From Pleurostoma richardsiae (lineage: Eukaryota; Ascomycota; Sordariomycetes; Calosphaeriales; Pleurostomataceae): a stretch of DNA of 64,000 nucleotides. Below, piece by piece: positions 30,553-41,976 of this stretch. The position numbers and the translations under genes were made by a program. The stretch spans positions 744,001 through 808,000 of the forward strand of contig JANBVO010000005.1 in the NCBI GenBank assembly GCA_030052745.1. The letters run 5' to 3'. How positions within the stretch are numbered: the stretch's first letter is position 1; each line of letters starts with the position of its first letter. A model generated the notes under the pieces. That model did not search any database. It saw only the letters and a list, made by a program, of their open reading frames with translations, and was not told where the DNA came from.

Positions 30553-31311
30553 CGATCGGGCATGACATTTACGATGTATGAGTTTTCGAGGCTGTGACAG
30601 ATTGGAAAAGCACAGGGCCATGGGAAGGATGGAACAGGAATCGGATGCACCGTATGGCGTTTTACCAGTGTAATGATTATGAACGTTGCAATTCGCAACA
30701 TGCCCTCTAGCTTATCTTGAGGCAGTGACATACTCTACAGGCCACCAACCCTATTTAACAACAGCCGTCCCTGTTAGTAGGTACGCTGGGAGGATAAGCA
30801 AGATAGGAGGGCAAGGCAGATAAATTAACAGAGCGAGTTAGAAGAATAAGTACACTAAGGGGATGAGGGACGCCACTGACATGGATAGCAAACCAGGAGC
30901 TTTCCGTCCGCCACGGCCCCTTATTGGTTGTCACAAGGACAGTGATGCTCACCATGAATGTTGATGGTCCAAATGACGTCGATTCTCTACCCCGCGATAT
31001 CTGCCCCAGCAGCCGCCCGGCTACCACATCCAGGAGTTGATCGACAGACGAGCAACGCCATTTCCCGATGGCTTCAACGACTGCCCCTATCAGGGGACGG
31101 CCCTTGGTCTGCCTGGAAACTTGGTTTCATCACCTCACGACGCTTGCCACAGACTAGAGTAGAGTAGAAGGTCATACGTATAGCTATACACACTCATCAT
31201 GCTTGATCCTCCCACATGAGAAAAGATTACGATAGCAGAGGTAGTTTCCTACTCTTTCTACAGGTCTACTCGGCCCGGAATGTAGAGACGAGTTTATCGT
31301 CAGATCCCACA
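30553..31311. other. Intergenic region
   Basis: 759 bp lie between the membrane-protein stop and the next ATG, both on the plus strand. The left part should be a 3' UTR and the right part a promoter. No gene was seen. Confidence 0.45.
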
Positions 31312-31839
31312 ATGACATTCAGAGACGCGTGGAGCCGGCTACTGCGGAAGTCCGCCTCATCATCGTCCACAGCATCCTCAGGGGCCCCGACCGACGTGAC
31401 GGGCACAACGAGCGCCACGACCGATCACGACCGCGACTCTTTAAAAACAGACCTCTCCAAGCAGCCCAGCAGGCTGGTCTCATGGTTAGGCGGTGCGCCT
31501 CCAAAGAAAAAGAAGAAGAGAAAGAAGCAGAGAAGACAGCAACAGCAGCAGCAGCAGCAGGAGGAGGAGGAGGAGGAGGAGGAAGGAGCGCTTCACCCCA
31601 GCGAGAGGCCGCTCACCAGGACGAACCTCCGGCACCAGGAGATGCTTAGCACGTTCCAGTTCCGGTTCGGCAGCAGCGGAGGGAGGAGGAGCAACAGTGG
31701 GATCAGCCCGCGGGGATCACGGCACCCGAGCGCGGAGAACGCGGTGGTGGACGGTCATCGCCATGGGTTGGGTGTAGGGGACGAGAGGATGAACTCGCCT
31801 CTGTCTCGGGTGGCGGTAGGGGAGGTTGGAGGGGTGTGA
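31312..31839 (+). CDS. Lys/Gln/Glu-repeat protein, unknown function
   Basis: Intronless 175-aa protein starting MTFRDAWSRLLRKS. A longer frame from 31216 exists, but the MTF start is better placed and lacks the odd upstream tail. After a Ser/Thr-rich stretch comes a striking charge block, KKKKKRKKQRR then eight glutamines then eight glutamates. It is followed by the most conserved-looking part, RPLTRTNLRHQEMLSTFQFRFG, and a Ser/Arg/Gly tail (GISPRGSRHPSAENAV). The TNLRHQEMLS segment recalls a small family of uncharacterised ascomycete proteins. I know of no assigned function. The protein is probably largely disordered. Confidence 0.65.
   Translation: MTFRDAWSRLLRKSASSSSTASSGAPTDVTGTTSATTDHDRDSLKTDLSKQPSRLVSWLGGAPPKKKKKRKKQRRQQQQQQQQEEEEEEEEGALHPSERPLTRTNLRHQEMLSTFQFRFGSSGGRRSNSGISPRGSRHPSAENAVVDGHRHGLGVGDERMNSPLSRVAVGEVGGV
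31502..31585 (+). repeat. Trinucleotide repeats (AAG-rich, CAG, GAG)
   Basis: An AAG-rich run (31502-31535) leads into a CAG/CAA tract of eight codons (31537-31560) and then a GAG/GAA tract of eight codons (31561-31584). The plus strand is almost wholly purine outside the CAG part. Such tracts are prone to length change between isolates. Confidence 0.9.
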
Positions 31840-32266
31840 AGGAATGAAGCGAGTGAGGACTGCAAAGTTGATATTCTGATACCGTCGTTTACGACAATTG
31901 GAAATATTAGAGCCTTATGCGCAGCTAAGGCTCCGTGTAAACATCATTATGAGTATAAGTTACCGGTGTGTGTATCAAGATACCTAGATCCTCCAGCCAT
32001 CGGCGAAATACTAGAGGAATTGCCCCTCTCTAAAATGCCCCACGCTGGCTCATCAGGTGCTTGTACAGCTTCCTATTGCCTCACGATCTCTCTCACATAT
32101 TCACCTTCCCAGTCGTCTCGTCCTCCTGTTGCGATATCTCTCTTTGCAAACTCCGCCCTGCTGATACTAGCTCGGATTTGCATCTTCCAAATTAGATATC
32201 CTGTGTGAGCCTTGCTTCATCAGTCCGAACTTACCGCATTTCAGAACCCCTACATTACGCCAAACA
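31840..32266. other. Intergenic region
   Basis: 427 bp between two plus-strand genes, A/T-richer than the exons. It should hold a 3' UTR and the ECM15 promoter. No gene was found. Confidence 0.45.
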
Positions 32267-32721
32267 ATGGACTACTCATCCATCTCGACGCCAGAGGCGT
32301 GCTACGCGGACTTCTGCTTGATCCCTGTGTGTTCCGCGGTCTGAAAAGCTACTTAGGTCTGTCCGCTAACATGCCATCCAGGTTGGAAAGGGTGAGGTCT
32401 CGGTGGCCAAGGAAGTCGCGGAGGTGCAGAAGCTTCTCAAGGCAAGCGGCCTGACCTACACCATGCACAGCGCAGGGACGACGGTCGAGGGGTCGTGGGA
32501 CGATGTGATGAGGGTTATAGGCCAGGCGCACTCCCTGGTTCACCAGATGGGCACGAAGCGAGTCCAGACGTCGATGCGGGTCGGGACTAGGTGAGTCTTA
32601 TCGCTGCGGCTCTTCACTTTCACTGGGAGTTGCGCTCACAGCCGTCTTCAGAACGGATAAGAAACAGACTGCGGCAGATAAGGTGAAGAGGGTTGAGGGT
32701 CTCCTGGCGAGCTCCGAGTAG
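32267..32721 (+). CDS. ECM15: ECM15/UPF0045 (MTH1187) family protein
   Basis: Small protein of 112 aa in three exons: 32267-32326, 32382-32590 and 32652-32721. It matches the UPF0045/thiamine-binding-like family (yeast Ecm15). The family motifs are CYADFCLIPVGKGEVSVAKEV, the central MHSAGTTVEGSWDDV, and RVGTRTDKKQTAADKV completed across the second intron. Members form ferredoxin-like tetramers and some bind thiamine-like ligands. Yeast mutants have cell-wall phenotypes. Nothing in the sequence shows the ligand used here. Codon phase is exact at both introns. Confidence 0.93.
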
Positions 32722-32870
32722 ACACCTCTCTTTTAGCTGAACTGAATTAATACAACAGGCTGTAGCCCCTCTTCTTTCTACAATTGATCCAAAAGCAGGA
32801 CAGTCCCTCATGTCCTAACCAATCTTTTTTACATGAAACTGGCAGCAGGCCCTCCGTCACGGGATGGCAC

Positions 32871-34549
32871 CTAAGCACGGACGGTCGACTTCTTGGACTG
32901 CCTGCGCATCTCCTTCTCGCGCTCCTTCTCGAGGTACTTCTTCTGGCCCTTGGCGTCCAGGGCGCTCAGCTCCTGGTCGCGCTTCGCCTTGCGCGACTTC
33001 TCGCGCTCGATGGTGCGCTCCTCGTTCTTCTCGTCGAGGTCCGCCTTCTGGATCCGCTTGATGGTCTCGTCACGGACGCTCTTGACCTTGCGCAGCACCT
33101 CCGGGCGGAAATGCGCGTCCTTGACGAGGACGTCGGAGAGGCGGACGAAGTAGTTGAAGATGGGGAGAAGGGAATCGTAGTTGTTGTCCGAGGGAAGCCG
33201 GTACCGGAGGAAGAGGCGCTTCCGAGGGGCCGTCTCGTCCAGACTTCATTTGAGGAAAGTCAGTGATGGGTTAAAGGAGTCAAATAGAGGAGTTGAACTT
33301 ACGTCATTGGCTTGTCCACGGGTTGATCGGAGATAATGAGATAATCCAGCAAGTCTCCAGCAGCCTCAGCAGCCTTCACGAGCTCGGGGGTGAGGAGGGT
33401 GTCCGTAATCTCCGCACTCTCGGTCATGACCGTAAGCCAGTTGGGCAGCTTCGGGCTATCCTTAGTGTAGGTGATGGAAACATCATACCGCTCGTCGCGG
33501 ACCTGCTTCATACGCTCCTTGTTGACGATAGCAAAGACGAAGCCGTCGAAGGAGCTCTTAGTGTCCTTCGTTTTCAGCTCGGCCGCACCAGGTAGTCCCG
33601 GAACAGTGAGGGCCTCCTTGCCATCGAAGGGGTAGATAATAGCCTCCAAGCTATCATGAGGCGATGGGTAGGAATCAAAGAAGAGGCCAATGCCGGCCTC
33701 GACCAGAGCCATGAGGGGATTGAAGCGCCGGATCAGAGTGAGCTTGACATCCATGAACGCCACATTCTGGCGGCCAGTCGCGTATGCCGCATACTCGAAG
33801 AGAGACTTCTCCTTGAGCGCTCGGTCCGAGTTGGCCTCGTTGGCGACGGCAAGATCCCTCAGGAGCACGTCTCCCTCTTTGTCCTCGGTGGCCAGCCGTC
33901 CAAATCCAACCAACGCGAACTCAGACGACAGGGGCTTCGAGTGCGCCTTCATCCACTTCCGGGCCCTGCTACGGTTCATGCGAGTGCCGATAATGTGTAC
34001 GGTGAAGATGAAGAAGATGGCGACCAGAATGAAGCCTTCAGTGCGGAAGTCCTTCAAGGAGTACCGCTCATCCAACCGGTACCATTTTGTATATGGGAGA
34101 CCAGTCGCAGCGGGCGCATTGACTCCGAGGGTGGCTCCCCCAGCCACCGGGGTGAAAGGAGCTGGAGACGGCTCGGCGGGTTCAGCAAAGTCGGCGAAGT
34201 CTGAAGAAGCCACGTTGGCGCGAGTTAGCAAGCATATCGCAAGGCACGGCTGGTAAAGCTGATAAGGCAGAGCACGTCCAGGAGGCACGGCAGAGCACTC
34301 TTTGTGTTCTGCAGTTATTCTTCCTGCTCAGAAATGCACTGGGTACAATACGTGTCTCCTTGCCGGCTCTCTTCACTTGTTCCAGGCTTGTCGTAGACAA
34401 TGCACGAGTAATAAAGAAGTCGATAAGGGGGCAAATCGCATATGCGCCGCTGTGGGCGCCAATTGGTTGAACATACCTGAATCAGCAGACGGTACCGCAG
34501 TCGCAGAGGACTTCGCGCCTCCGAAGAGGTTGTTGAAGAGGCTTGCCAT
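32871..34549 (-). CDS. CCDC47 homologue (DUF1682), ER membrane protein
   Basis: Predicted ER protein of 447 aa in three exons: 34549-34477, 34200-33303 and 33243-32871. The first exon gives MASLFNNLFGGAKSSATAVPSADS, and a 276-bp intron precedes DFADFAEPAEPSPAPF. A single transmembrane helix (FILVAIFFIFTVHIIG) lies at about 100. It is followed by the cytosolic DUF1682 domain (WMKAHSKPLSSEFALVGFG, SLEAIIYPFDG, YDVSITYTKDSPKLPNWL). The C-terminus is a Lys/Glu coiled coil ending KSKKS-like RRQSKKSTVRA. Animal CCDC47 belongs to the PAT/multipass translocon complex at the ER. The role here is inferred from that family. An earlier in-frame ATG (34639) exists but lies close to the divergent haspin promoter, so the shorter start is preferred. 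Confidence 0.92.
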
Positions 34550-34844
34550 TGCTGCCCCGGTGAATCCAGATGCTTTTTTCTCCAGGCTGGAAGCTGTCGC
34601 AATATCAAGGACTGCGGGCGATGCAATGGAACCTTCCATTCTTTACCCCAAAGAGCTGTACGTCCGTGCGTCAGCCCCACCCATGCAGATGTTGGCGCCT
34701 GAGGCATCAGTGGTTGCCCTGCCAACCATGTCCTGCTGCTCAACCACGCTCATTGTCGTCGGAGCCAGCCGAGGTGGACGTCCGAGTCACCATCGCCAGG
34801 CAAACAGCATTTTGGGAGAATGGATACGATACGCGCATAACAAT

Positions 34845-36446
34845 ATGGCTCGGACTACATCGGTGCGAACCTATGGCAGGCAGTCTAGAAAGCTGAAGAA
34901 GGAGCTTATCCTGCCAGCCCCAGCTCAGAGTCCACCAAAAAAGGACCAGGGACCTCGCGATTCCGTTAGTGATCTCACGGAAAAGCTCAGTGTAGTCCGA
35001 CTAGATGCGCATGATGAGGAGGTGCCAGAGGAGTTTGTGCCGTGTGAAGAGCCACGACCGCTGCAGCATGACGATGCCGACGAACGGGTGGAAAACGCCC
35101 CACACCTCGAGACCTCCTCAGAAGAGAGGGAAGGCAAAACAGAACTAAGGGTCCTGACCTGGGCGGATATATGCCCTGTTGGTTCGCAGATCGAGAAGAT
35201 TGCCGAAGCCTCTTATGCGGAAGTCTATCGGATCAGGAACGAGAGAGGGACCAGCATCATCAAAGCAATCCGCTTACAGTCGCCAATCAAGCCCCAGACG
35301 AAGGCTCAGCAGAAGTCCGAACTGGTTGATGAAGAGCCGCATTGCGAGGAGGACCTAGTCGGAGAACTGAAAATATCCGAATGGCTAGCCGACATCCCAG
35401 GGTTCGTGGTGTACAAGGAGAGATACATTGTCCGCGGCAAGACGACCCCAGCCCTGCTAGAGACGCACCGAACTTTTCACAGGCGGGCCAAGAGGAAGGA
35501 TCCGGATCGAATACAGTTTTATCCATCGCCCAGTCGGTATCTTGACGACACACAGTTCCTGGTTGTCGAACTTGGCGATGCGGGGATCGCTCTGGAGGAC
35601 TTCGAGCTCGTGTCCGTAGACCAGCTGTGGGACATATTTCTGCTTGTTGCAATAGCTCTCGCCAGAGCAGAGGACCAGATTAAGTTTGAGGTAAGAGGCT
35701 TCATCGTGCTTCTTGTTGGTAAACAACTGACGAATTAGCATCGCGATCTTCACGAAGGCAATCTATGTATCCGCCAGGTCTCGACGCCAAGCATCCGAGT
35801 TGCGTCGAAGAAGCCAGTATCGAATTTCGGGTACTCAGGGCTCGACATAACCATCTTGGATTACGGTCTGTCTCGCGGCGAGGCGCCGGATGAAGGAGAC
35901 GCGACACCGGTGGCGTTCGATCTAGAGAGGGACCTGACTCTCTTCAGGAGTACTCATGCGCCACAATGCGCCGTGTATAGGCAGATGAGGTCTTTCCTTC
36001 TCAAAGGCGACCGCGTCCATTTGCCACCCAAGTCTCACAAGACTCCGTACGAGTCCGGTATAGACGGTCCGATCTCCTGGAACGGTTACTACCCGTACAC
36101 GAATGTGCTATGGCTCGCCTACTTGTACGACTATTTGACGACAAACTATCGAGGACCCGAAAAGGAGCTCAAAGCCTTCCGACAAACGACACGGGAGCTT
36201 TGGGCGCACCTTGACCCTGATGCTCCGCGCGTAATTTTGTCTTTTTCGAGCGCAGTTGACGTGATCACTTTTGCAGTTGAGGCAGGCTGGATCACTGAAA
36301 AGCAGCTTATGGGTGACGTGAGCGAGATCCAAGGTACGCTTGTGGACGATGAAAGCCGCAACGCGAGCATCATCGAGATAATCGACACGGCCAGCGATGA
36401 AGCCGGTCTTCGACGGTCACCAAGACGCCGCGTCCGTGGAGCTTAG
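34845..36446 (+). CDS. Haspin-like protein kinase
   Basis: Predicted haspin-type kinase of 517 aa in two exons (34845-35690 and 35739-36446). The N-terminus MARTTSVRTYGRQSRKL is basic and includes the TYGR motif typical of haspin. The kinase domain begins near GSQIEKIAEASYAEVYRI (a divergent glycine loop), with the lysine in SIIKAIRL. The catalytic loop HRDLHEGNLCI is created at the splice junction. The metal-binding motif is DYGLS where haspin has DYT and most kinases have DFG. Haspin phosphorylates histone H3 Thr3 in mitosis. Activity here is likely but inferred. An upstream in-frame open stretch (34302-34844) runs antisense to the CCDC47 first exon and is not used in this model. Confidence 0.9.
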
Positions 36447-39400
36447 CCACGCACTGACGGACATCTCTGAATTCTATCGGCGTCTGGGTAACGGTGACAC
36501 TATGTTGGAGTTCTGGAGCGAGAGGAGAATGAACAGATCGACAGCTCGCTACGCCGCCGTGGGAAGTTCGGCGCTCGTGAGGAGGGACATTAGCTTCTAG
36601 ATTGCGATAGAAGTTCAGATGTTGAGCGATATCGCCAGGGAATGAGACGAGCTGTAGGAAGAGGACTGGTTTGTGGAAAGCAACTACAGCATCAGCGGCA
36701 CATGGGTCATCCCGCGCGCCGTGTCTTGGAACCACTCAGCCACAAACCTATTATAGATGCCAGGACGACGCGCAAGCAGGTCCGAGTTCCTGGAGCCTCA
36801 ATATATCGGAGCTGTTCCCCAAACCACGCCTCATGTCATGTTATGCTGCAGTGCAACCCCAGCTTTTCACATAACCGAAGGCGAAGCGCCGGATACAACA
36901 CTCCGTGGGTTCGTCTGTCCTATCCAGCACTGGGCTTCTGTGACAGGATAGGCTACCTGCAGAGCTCGTCGACCAGGCCGGCTTCTGGGCAACGTCGGCG
37001 GCATTGGCACTCCCAAAATAGGCACTGCTACGTGCCGAACGCCCTGCGGAGCAGGACTCGCTCAATCTGTGGCCTTGCGACGACCGACGGGTACGACTAA
37101 TTCTCGGGTCAGGAACTGGTGATGCAAAAGCGGCCCCGAACCCGAGTCTCCAAGAGGGCCGGGAAATTCCTGAATTCCGTAAAGAAAAGTCATGACAGCG
37201 GATTGCATCGGTTCCAGCGAAACAAACAAACAAACGAAACAAGGTCTCAGTGGTGGGCTAGGCACGTTTAGCTAGCTTACGAACTACCGGGATTTGACTG
37301 GTGCCTCCTCGATCGCACGACTTTCGGCAGTGGATTTGGAATCAAGAATCGCCATCTGGATAATCAGGCCAAGCCAAGTCCCACGGATGTCACTCATTTA
37401 TCAACGGACGTGACACATGGATACATGTCTTGCGAGGAATCAGAAACGAAAAATTGGTGATCTGCACGACCAAGGCGTCTAGTAACCCACGAGTGACCAA
37501 GACATTGGATGGGCTGGATGGCAGCTCCCAGCATTCGACGGCATCTTCCACTGTTAGTGCCGCAGACAACAAGAGGATGAGGGACTATGAACTCCGGGGT
37601 AACGGAGAATTCGAACCGGTGAGAGGTACAGTACCTACTGAGCGGAGCGGAGCGGACCAGAAAGTCTTCATCAACATCCAAGCAGCGTTTCCCTCAAATA
37701 CCATTGGAGCTTGGCGGGTCGAGACGGCATGCAGTCACCTACATCCGCAGCGATCACACCTGCAAGCCACATATCGCTTCCACGCTGCCAAGCAGGTGTG
37801 ATGGGCAACTACCGTCCTGTGGCGCTTGCAGCCTTTCGATTTTGCTGACTCGTCGTCTGATCCTTGTGAAGACGTAGGGTCCAGGGTGTACAGTACAACA
37901 GATTGCTCCGCAACGGTTCCAAGGGGACCCTGAGCTCCCGTAGGCCGCGTATGGACCCCCACTGCTCCGCCGGCAACTCCAGGGCCCGAAGGACATCGGG
38001 CCGGGACTCTGGATCGATCGAGCTCCACACCGTAATTGTCACTATGTACTCGACATGATGGCGGACTTGGAGAGTCGCTGGTTCGGCGTATGCGGATTCC
38101 CTCAAACTGTTCTCTCCATCGCCGAGAGCTTCGAAGGGCAGGACGTTCCAGGGTCACCGAGAGCTTAGGGCAATGCCGTACAACTCTAACCTCACTTGAT
38201 CGCAATACAGGGGTGACCTAGAGCGTAGCATCTGGGCCGCCCGGTCCCTGGCTTGACTTGCTTACCTACTGTACATCGTCTCGTCTTGGCTGCTCTTCAT
38301 GCCGGAATTCACACCGCCAATCCACGAATCGCAGCGGGAGAGGAAACCCACGCGCTGCACATCGGTCACCTACCGGATGCGGAAGTGGCCGCAGTCTAAT
38401 AAGGAGGTCGGCATTGCAAATACCTGAGCGCAGTATCTCATGTCACCGGACGTGTTGTTCTGGTGAGGTAACTTCTGCCGGTATTGGACAGGGGTGGGAC
38501 TCTCTCTTTGCTACTCTCCCGTTTCCTCGCTTTGACTTTCCGTCCTGGCCATGCCCTGCACCACTCTATGTTTGACACTATACCTGGGTCAACACGCAGT
38601 CTCCAAGCTTGGCAAGCGCCACATGACCTTGGATCAGAGGCTGTGTTGTTGTCTTGTACATCTGGCGAGGGAGTACAAGTTGCTGTTTGTTCAGCCCACT
38701 CCCAGGCAAACCACATGTTCGCTTAGAGGTTTCTCGCAACTGTCGTTATGTACTCCTTTGGTTCCGAGGTTGGACCCCCCGTCTCCATACTCTACTTGAA
38801 CTGAGCGGACAGTACTTTTTATGTACTCCTACCATGATCGGTACTTTGCACAAGCTGCCAAAGGCTCACTGGGGTCAGTCTTGGCAGTTCCCTGGATCTC
38901 CAGGGCGCCATTGCCGAGATGAGGATGAGCTCTATTGTACACAGGACTGTAGGTTATGACATGGGACCCATCTTGTAGAAACGGAGGAGAATGTCAAACC
39001 TTGGATCCGCATTGGCTAGTTGCCATGATTCCACATACTCCCCAGACTAAGGCATAGGTTTGCGACCCGGCATGCTTTCAGCGTCAGGACTGTCATGTAC
39101 CACTGGAAGGGAAACATACTTGGCGACGCGGTAACAGCCTCCTAGAGCTACCTCCGCGAAGGTGCGAGTGCTGCTAGTACCTTACACAGATCACCCCATC
39201 TCTCCATCCACATATCCTCGACCCCGGAGGAGCTCGGCTCACGTCTTGTATCTCTTGTCGAACGCCCTATGCTTGCTATGTCTGCTGTCTCCTTGGCTGG
39301 CGAGGTGACAATGAATGATATAAAGGGCTGCGGAATACCAGATCAGTGGCTTTCCTCTGATCCCTCCACTGCTTCTGATCCGCGGCATCCTTAGCAGGAG

Positions 39401-39493
39401 ACTTGTGACCTTGAATGTACATCACTTGTCAGACTTGTTAGCTCTTCAGCCTGCCTAATTTACTCTTCAGTGTACTCCAGGACAGCCCTCACA
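36447..39493. other. 3.0 kb intergenic region
   Basis: The region lies between the haspin and catalase genes and I could not build a gene in it. On the minus strand, 37809-38105 has a 98-codon frame with a protein-like stretch (VTITVWSSIDPESRPDVLRALELP and GSIRGLRELRVPLEPLR). It has no good splice context or neighbour, so it may be a gene fragment or chance. A TATAAAG word at 39318-39324 could be the catalase TATA box, 170 bp before its start. Confidence 0.45.
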
Positions 39494-41976
39494 ATGCAGC
39501 TGACGGCGTCATTGGCCACGCTGGCATGCCTTGCAGGCGTTGTCATTGCAGAGTGCCCCTTTGCGAATCCGGACGCCCTACGTGCCAGAGCGGCAGACTC
39601 ATCAGCCACGGATGAGTTCCTCGCCGAGTTTGAGGTTGATGACAGTGATGACTTCATGACCTCGGATGTTGGTGGACCCATGGAGGACCAGGATAGCTTG
39701 AGAGCCGGAAGCAGGGGGCCGACGTTGCTCGAGGACTTCATTTTCCGCCAGAAGATCCAGCACTTCGATCACGAGCGTGTAGGTGATGCGCCCAGGTTGA
39801 GGCTGTGGAGGTGATCTAACGGTATTTCTTGACTTGTAGGTCCCTGAGCGTGCTGTCCATGCCAGAGGTGCGGGAGCATTCGGCACCTTTACCAGTTATG
39901 GCGACTGGGGCAATATCACAGCGGCGTCGTTCCTGAGTGCAGCGGGAAAGGAGACCCCGACGTTCGTTCGCTTTTCTACCGTTGCTGGGTCAAGGGGCAG
40001 CGCAGACACAGCGCGAGATGTTCATGGCTTTGCCACAAGATTGCAAGTAGACGAAGAATCACGATACGATCTGCGACCTGATGGCTAACAACTCTCTGCA
40101 GCTATACAGACGAGGGCAACTTTGGTATATCGTGATCTCGTGATCTATGCACCGACGTAGCTAACGTAGGACAGACATCGTGGGCAACAACATCCCCGTC
40201 TTCTTCATCCAGGACGCTATCCGGTTCCCTGACCTGATCCACGCTGTCAAGCCCAGCCCGGATAAAGAAATCCCACAGGCCGCAACTGCTCACGATTCGG
40301 CCTGGGACTTCTTCAGTTCGCAACCGAGTACCCTGCATACCCTTTTCTGGGCAATGGCTGGGTTCGGTATCCCGCGAAGCTACCGGCACATGGTGAGTTG
40401 AACCGGATGTTGGCAATGGGAACGCTGCTAATGAATCCTCAAGGATGGCTTTGGTGTACACACTTTCCGACTTGTCACCGAGGATGGCAGCTCGAAGCTA
40501 GTCAAGTGGCATTGGAAGACCAAGCAGGGCAAAGCGTCGCTCGTTTGGGAGGAGGCACAGGTCGTCTCTGGGAAGAATTCGGATTTTCACCGACAAGACC
40601 TGTGGGATGCAATCGAGTCCGGGAACGGTCCGGAGTGGGAGCTGGCTATTCAAATCGTAGAGGAAGATCAAGTCGAGGCCTTCGGATTCGACCTTCTAGA
40701 CCCCACAAAGATCATCCCAGAGGAGATCGTCCCCTTGAAGGTTCTCGGGGTGATGAAGCTTGACGAGAATCCCGTCAACTACTTCGCGGAGACTGAGCAA
40801 ATAATGGTAAGTGCTACAATCTACCTGCTAGAGTGACCTGAGTGTCTCACGCCGGCCAGTTTCAACCTGGCCACATTGTCAGGGGCATCGACTTCACGGA
40901 TGACCCCCTGCTTCAGGGGCGCCTATTCTCCTACCTTGACACGCAGCTCAACCGGCATGGCGGGCCCAACTTCGAGCAGCTTCCCATCAACCGCCCGCGT
41001 GCCCCGATCCACAACAACAACCGTGATGGGGCAGCCCAGAACTTCATACACAAAAACATCTATGCTTGTACGTACCTTAACCGCCACTAAATCCCGGGTA
41101 CGGCCAGCCCGCTGACGGCATCCAGACACCCCAAGCACGCTCAACGGTGGCTTCCCGGCACAAGCAAACCAGACGACTGGCAGAGGCTTCTTCACCACGC
41201 CCGGCCGTCAAGTGTCTGGCAATCTGGTCCGCGGTCTGCAGTCATCATTCGACGACCACTGGAGCCAGGTCCGGCTGTTCTACAACTCGCTCATCCCCGT
41301 GGAGCAGCAGTTCCTCATAAACGCGATCCGCTTTGAGACGAGCCACCTCACGTCGGCGGCGGTCACCCAGAACGTCCTCACCCAGCTGAATCGTGTCAGC
41401 CATGACATCGCCGTCCGCGTCGCCACCGCTCTGGGGGCGACCGCCCCCGACCCCGACCCGACGTACTACCACGACAACACGAGCTCCTTCATCTCCATCT
41501 TCAACCACTCGCTTCCATCCGTCGCAACTCTGCGCGTCGGCGTCTTGGCCAGCACAGCCTCCGCGTCATCGCTCTCTCAGGCATCGGCTCTCAAAACGCG
41601 TTTCGCGCAGGACGGCGTCACCGTGACCGTCGTAGGCGAGTCACTCCACGATGACGTCGACCAGACGTACTCAGCTGCGGATGCCACGCTCTTCGACGGG
41701 ATCGTGGTGGCTGCGGGCACGGAGAGCCTGTTCGCGGCCAACGCCACGTCAACTCTCTACCCTCTGGGCCGCCCGGGACAGATACTGACCGATGGCTACC
41801 GGTGGGGTAAGCCCGTGGGAGCTCTGGGATCGGCCGGAACGGCTTTAACCTTCGCAGGGATCCCGCAGACGCCGGGGGTGTACACGAACAGCTCGGATGT
41901 TGGGCCGTTTGTCACGGCGTTCGAGTACGGGCTGAAGACTTTCAAGTTTGTTGACAGGTTCCCACTGGACTCTTAG
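39494..41976 (+). CDS. Secreted large-subunit catalase
   Basis: Heme catalase of 716 aa in seven exons: 39494-39778, 39840-40042, 40102-40124, 40175-40392, 40444-40806, 40860-41067 and 41126-41976. Exon 3 is 23 nt. It starts with a signal peptide ([19 protein letters not shown]) and a short propeptide. The catalytic core has His102 in [10 protein letters not shown], the distal GNN motif (175-176) and [11 protein letters not shown]. The heme-binding Tyr389 lies in RLFSYLDTQ. The long C-terminal domain of about 200 aa ([13 protein letters not shown] to the end) has the class I glutamine amidotransferase-like fold of large-subunit catalases. It resembles fungal CatB/Cat1 or Neurospora CAT-3 types, which detoxify H2O2 outside or in the wall. 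The second intron fits only a GC donor (40043, GCAAGT). It needs FYTDEGNFD at the join. Confidence 0.95.

Noticed and set aside
37605-37625. GAATTCGAACC resembling a tRNA T-loop (minus strand)
   Set aside because: The flanking bases do not form the five-pair stem and there is no A box at the right distance.
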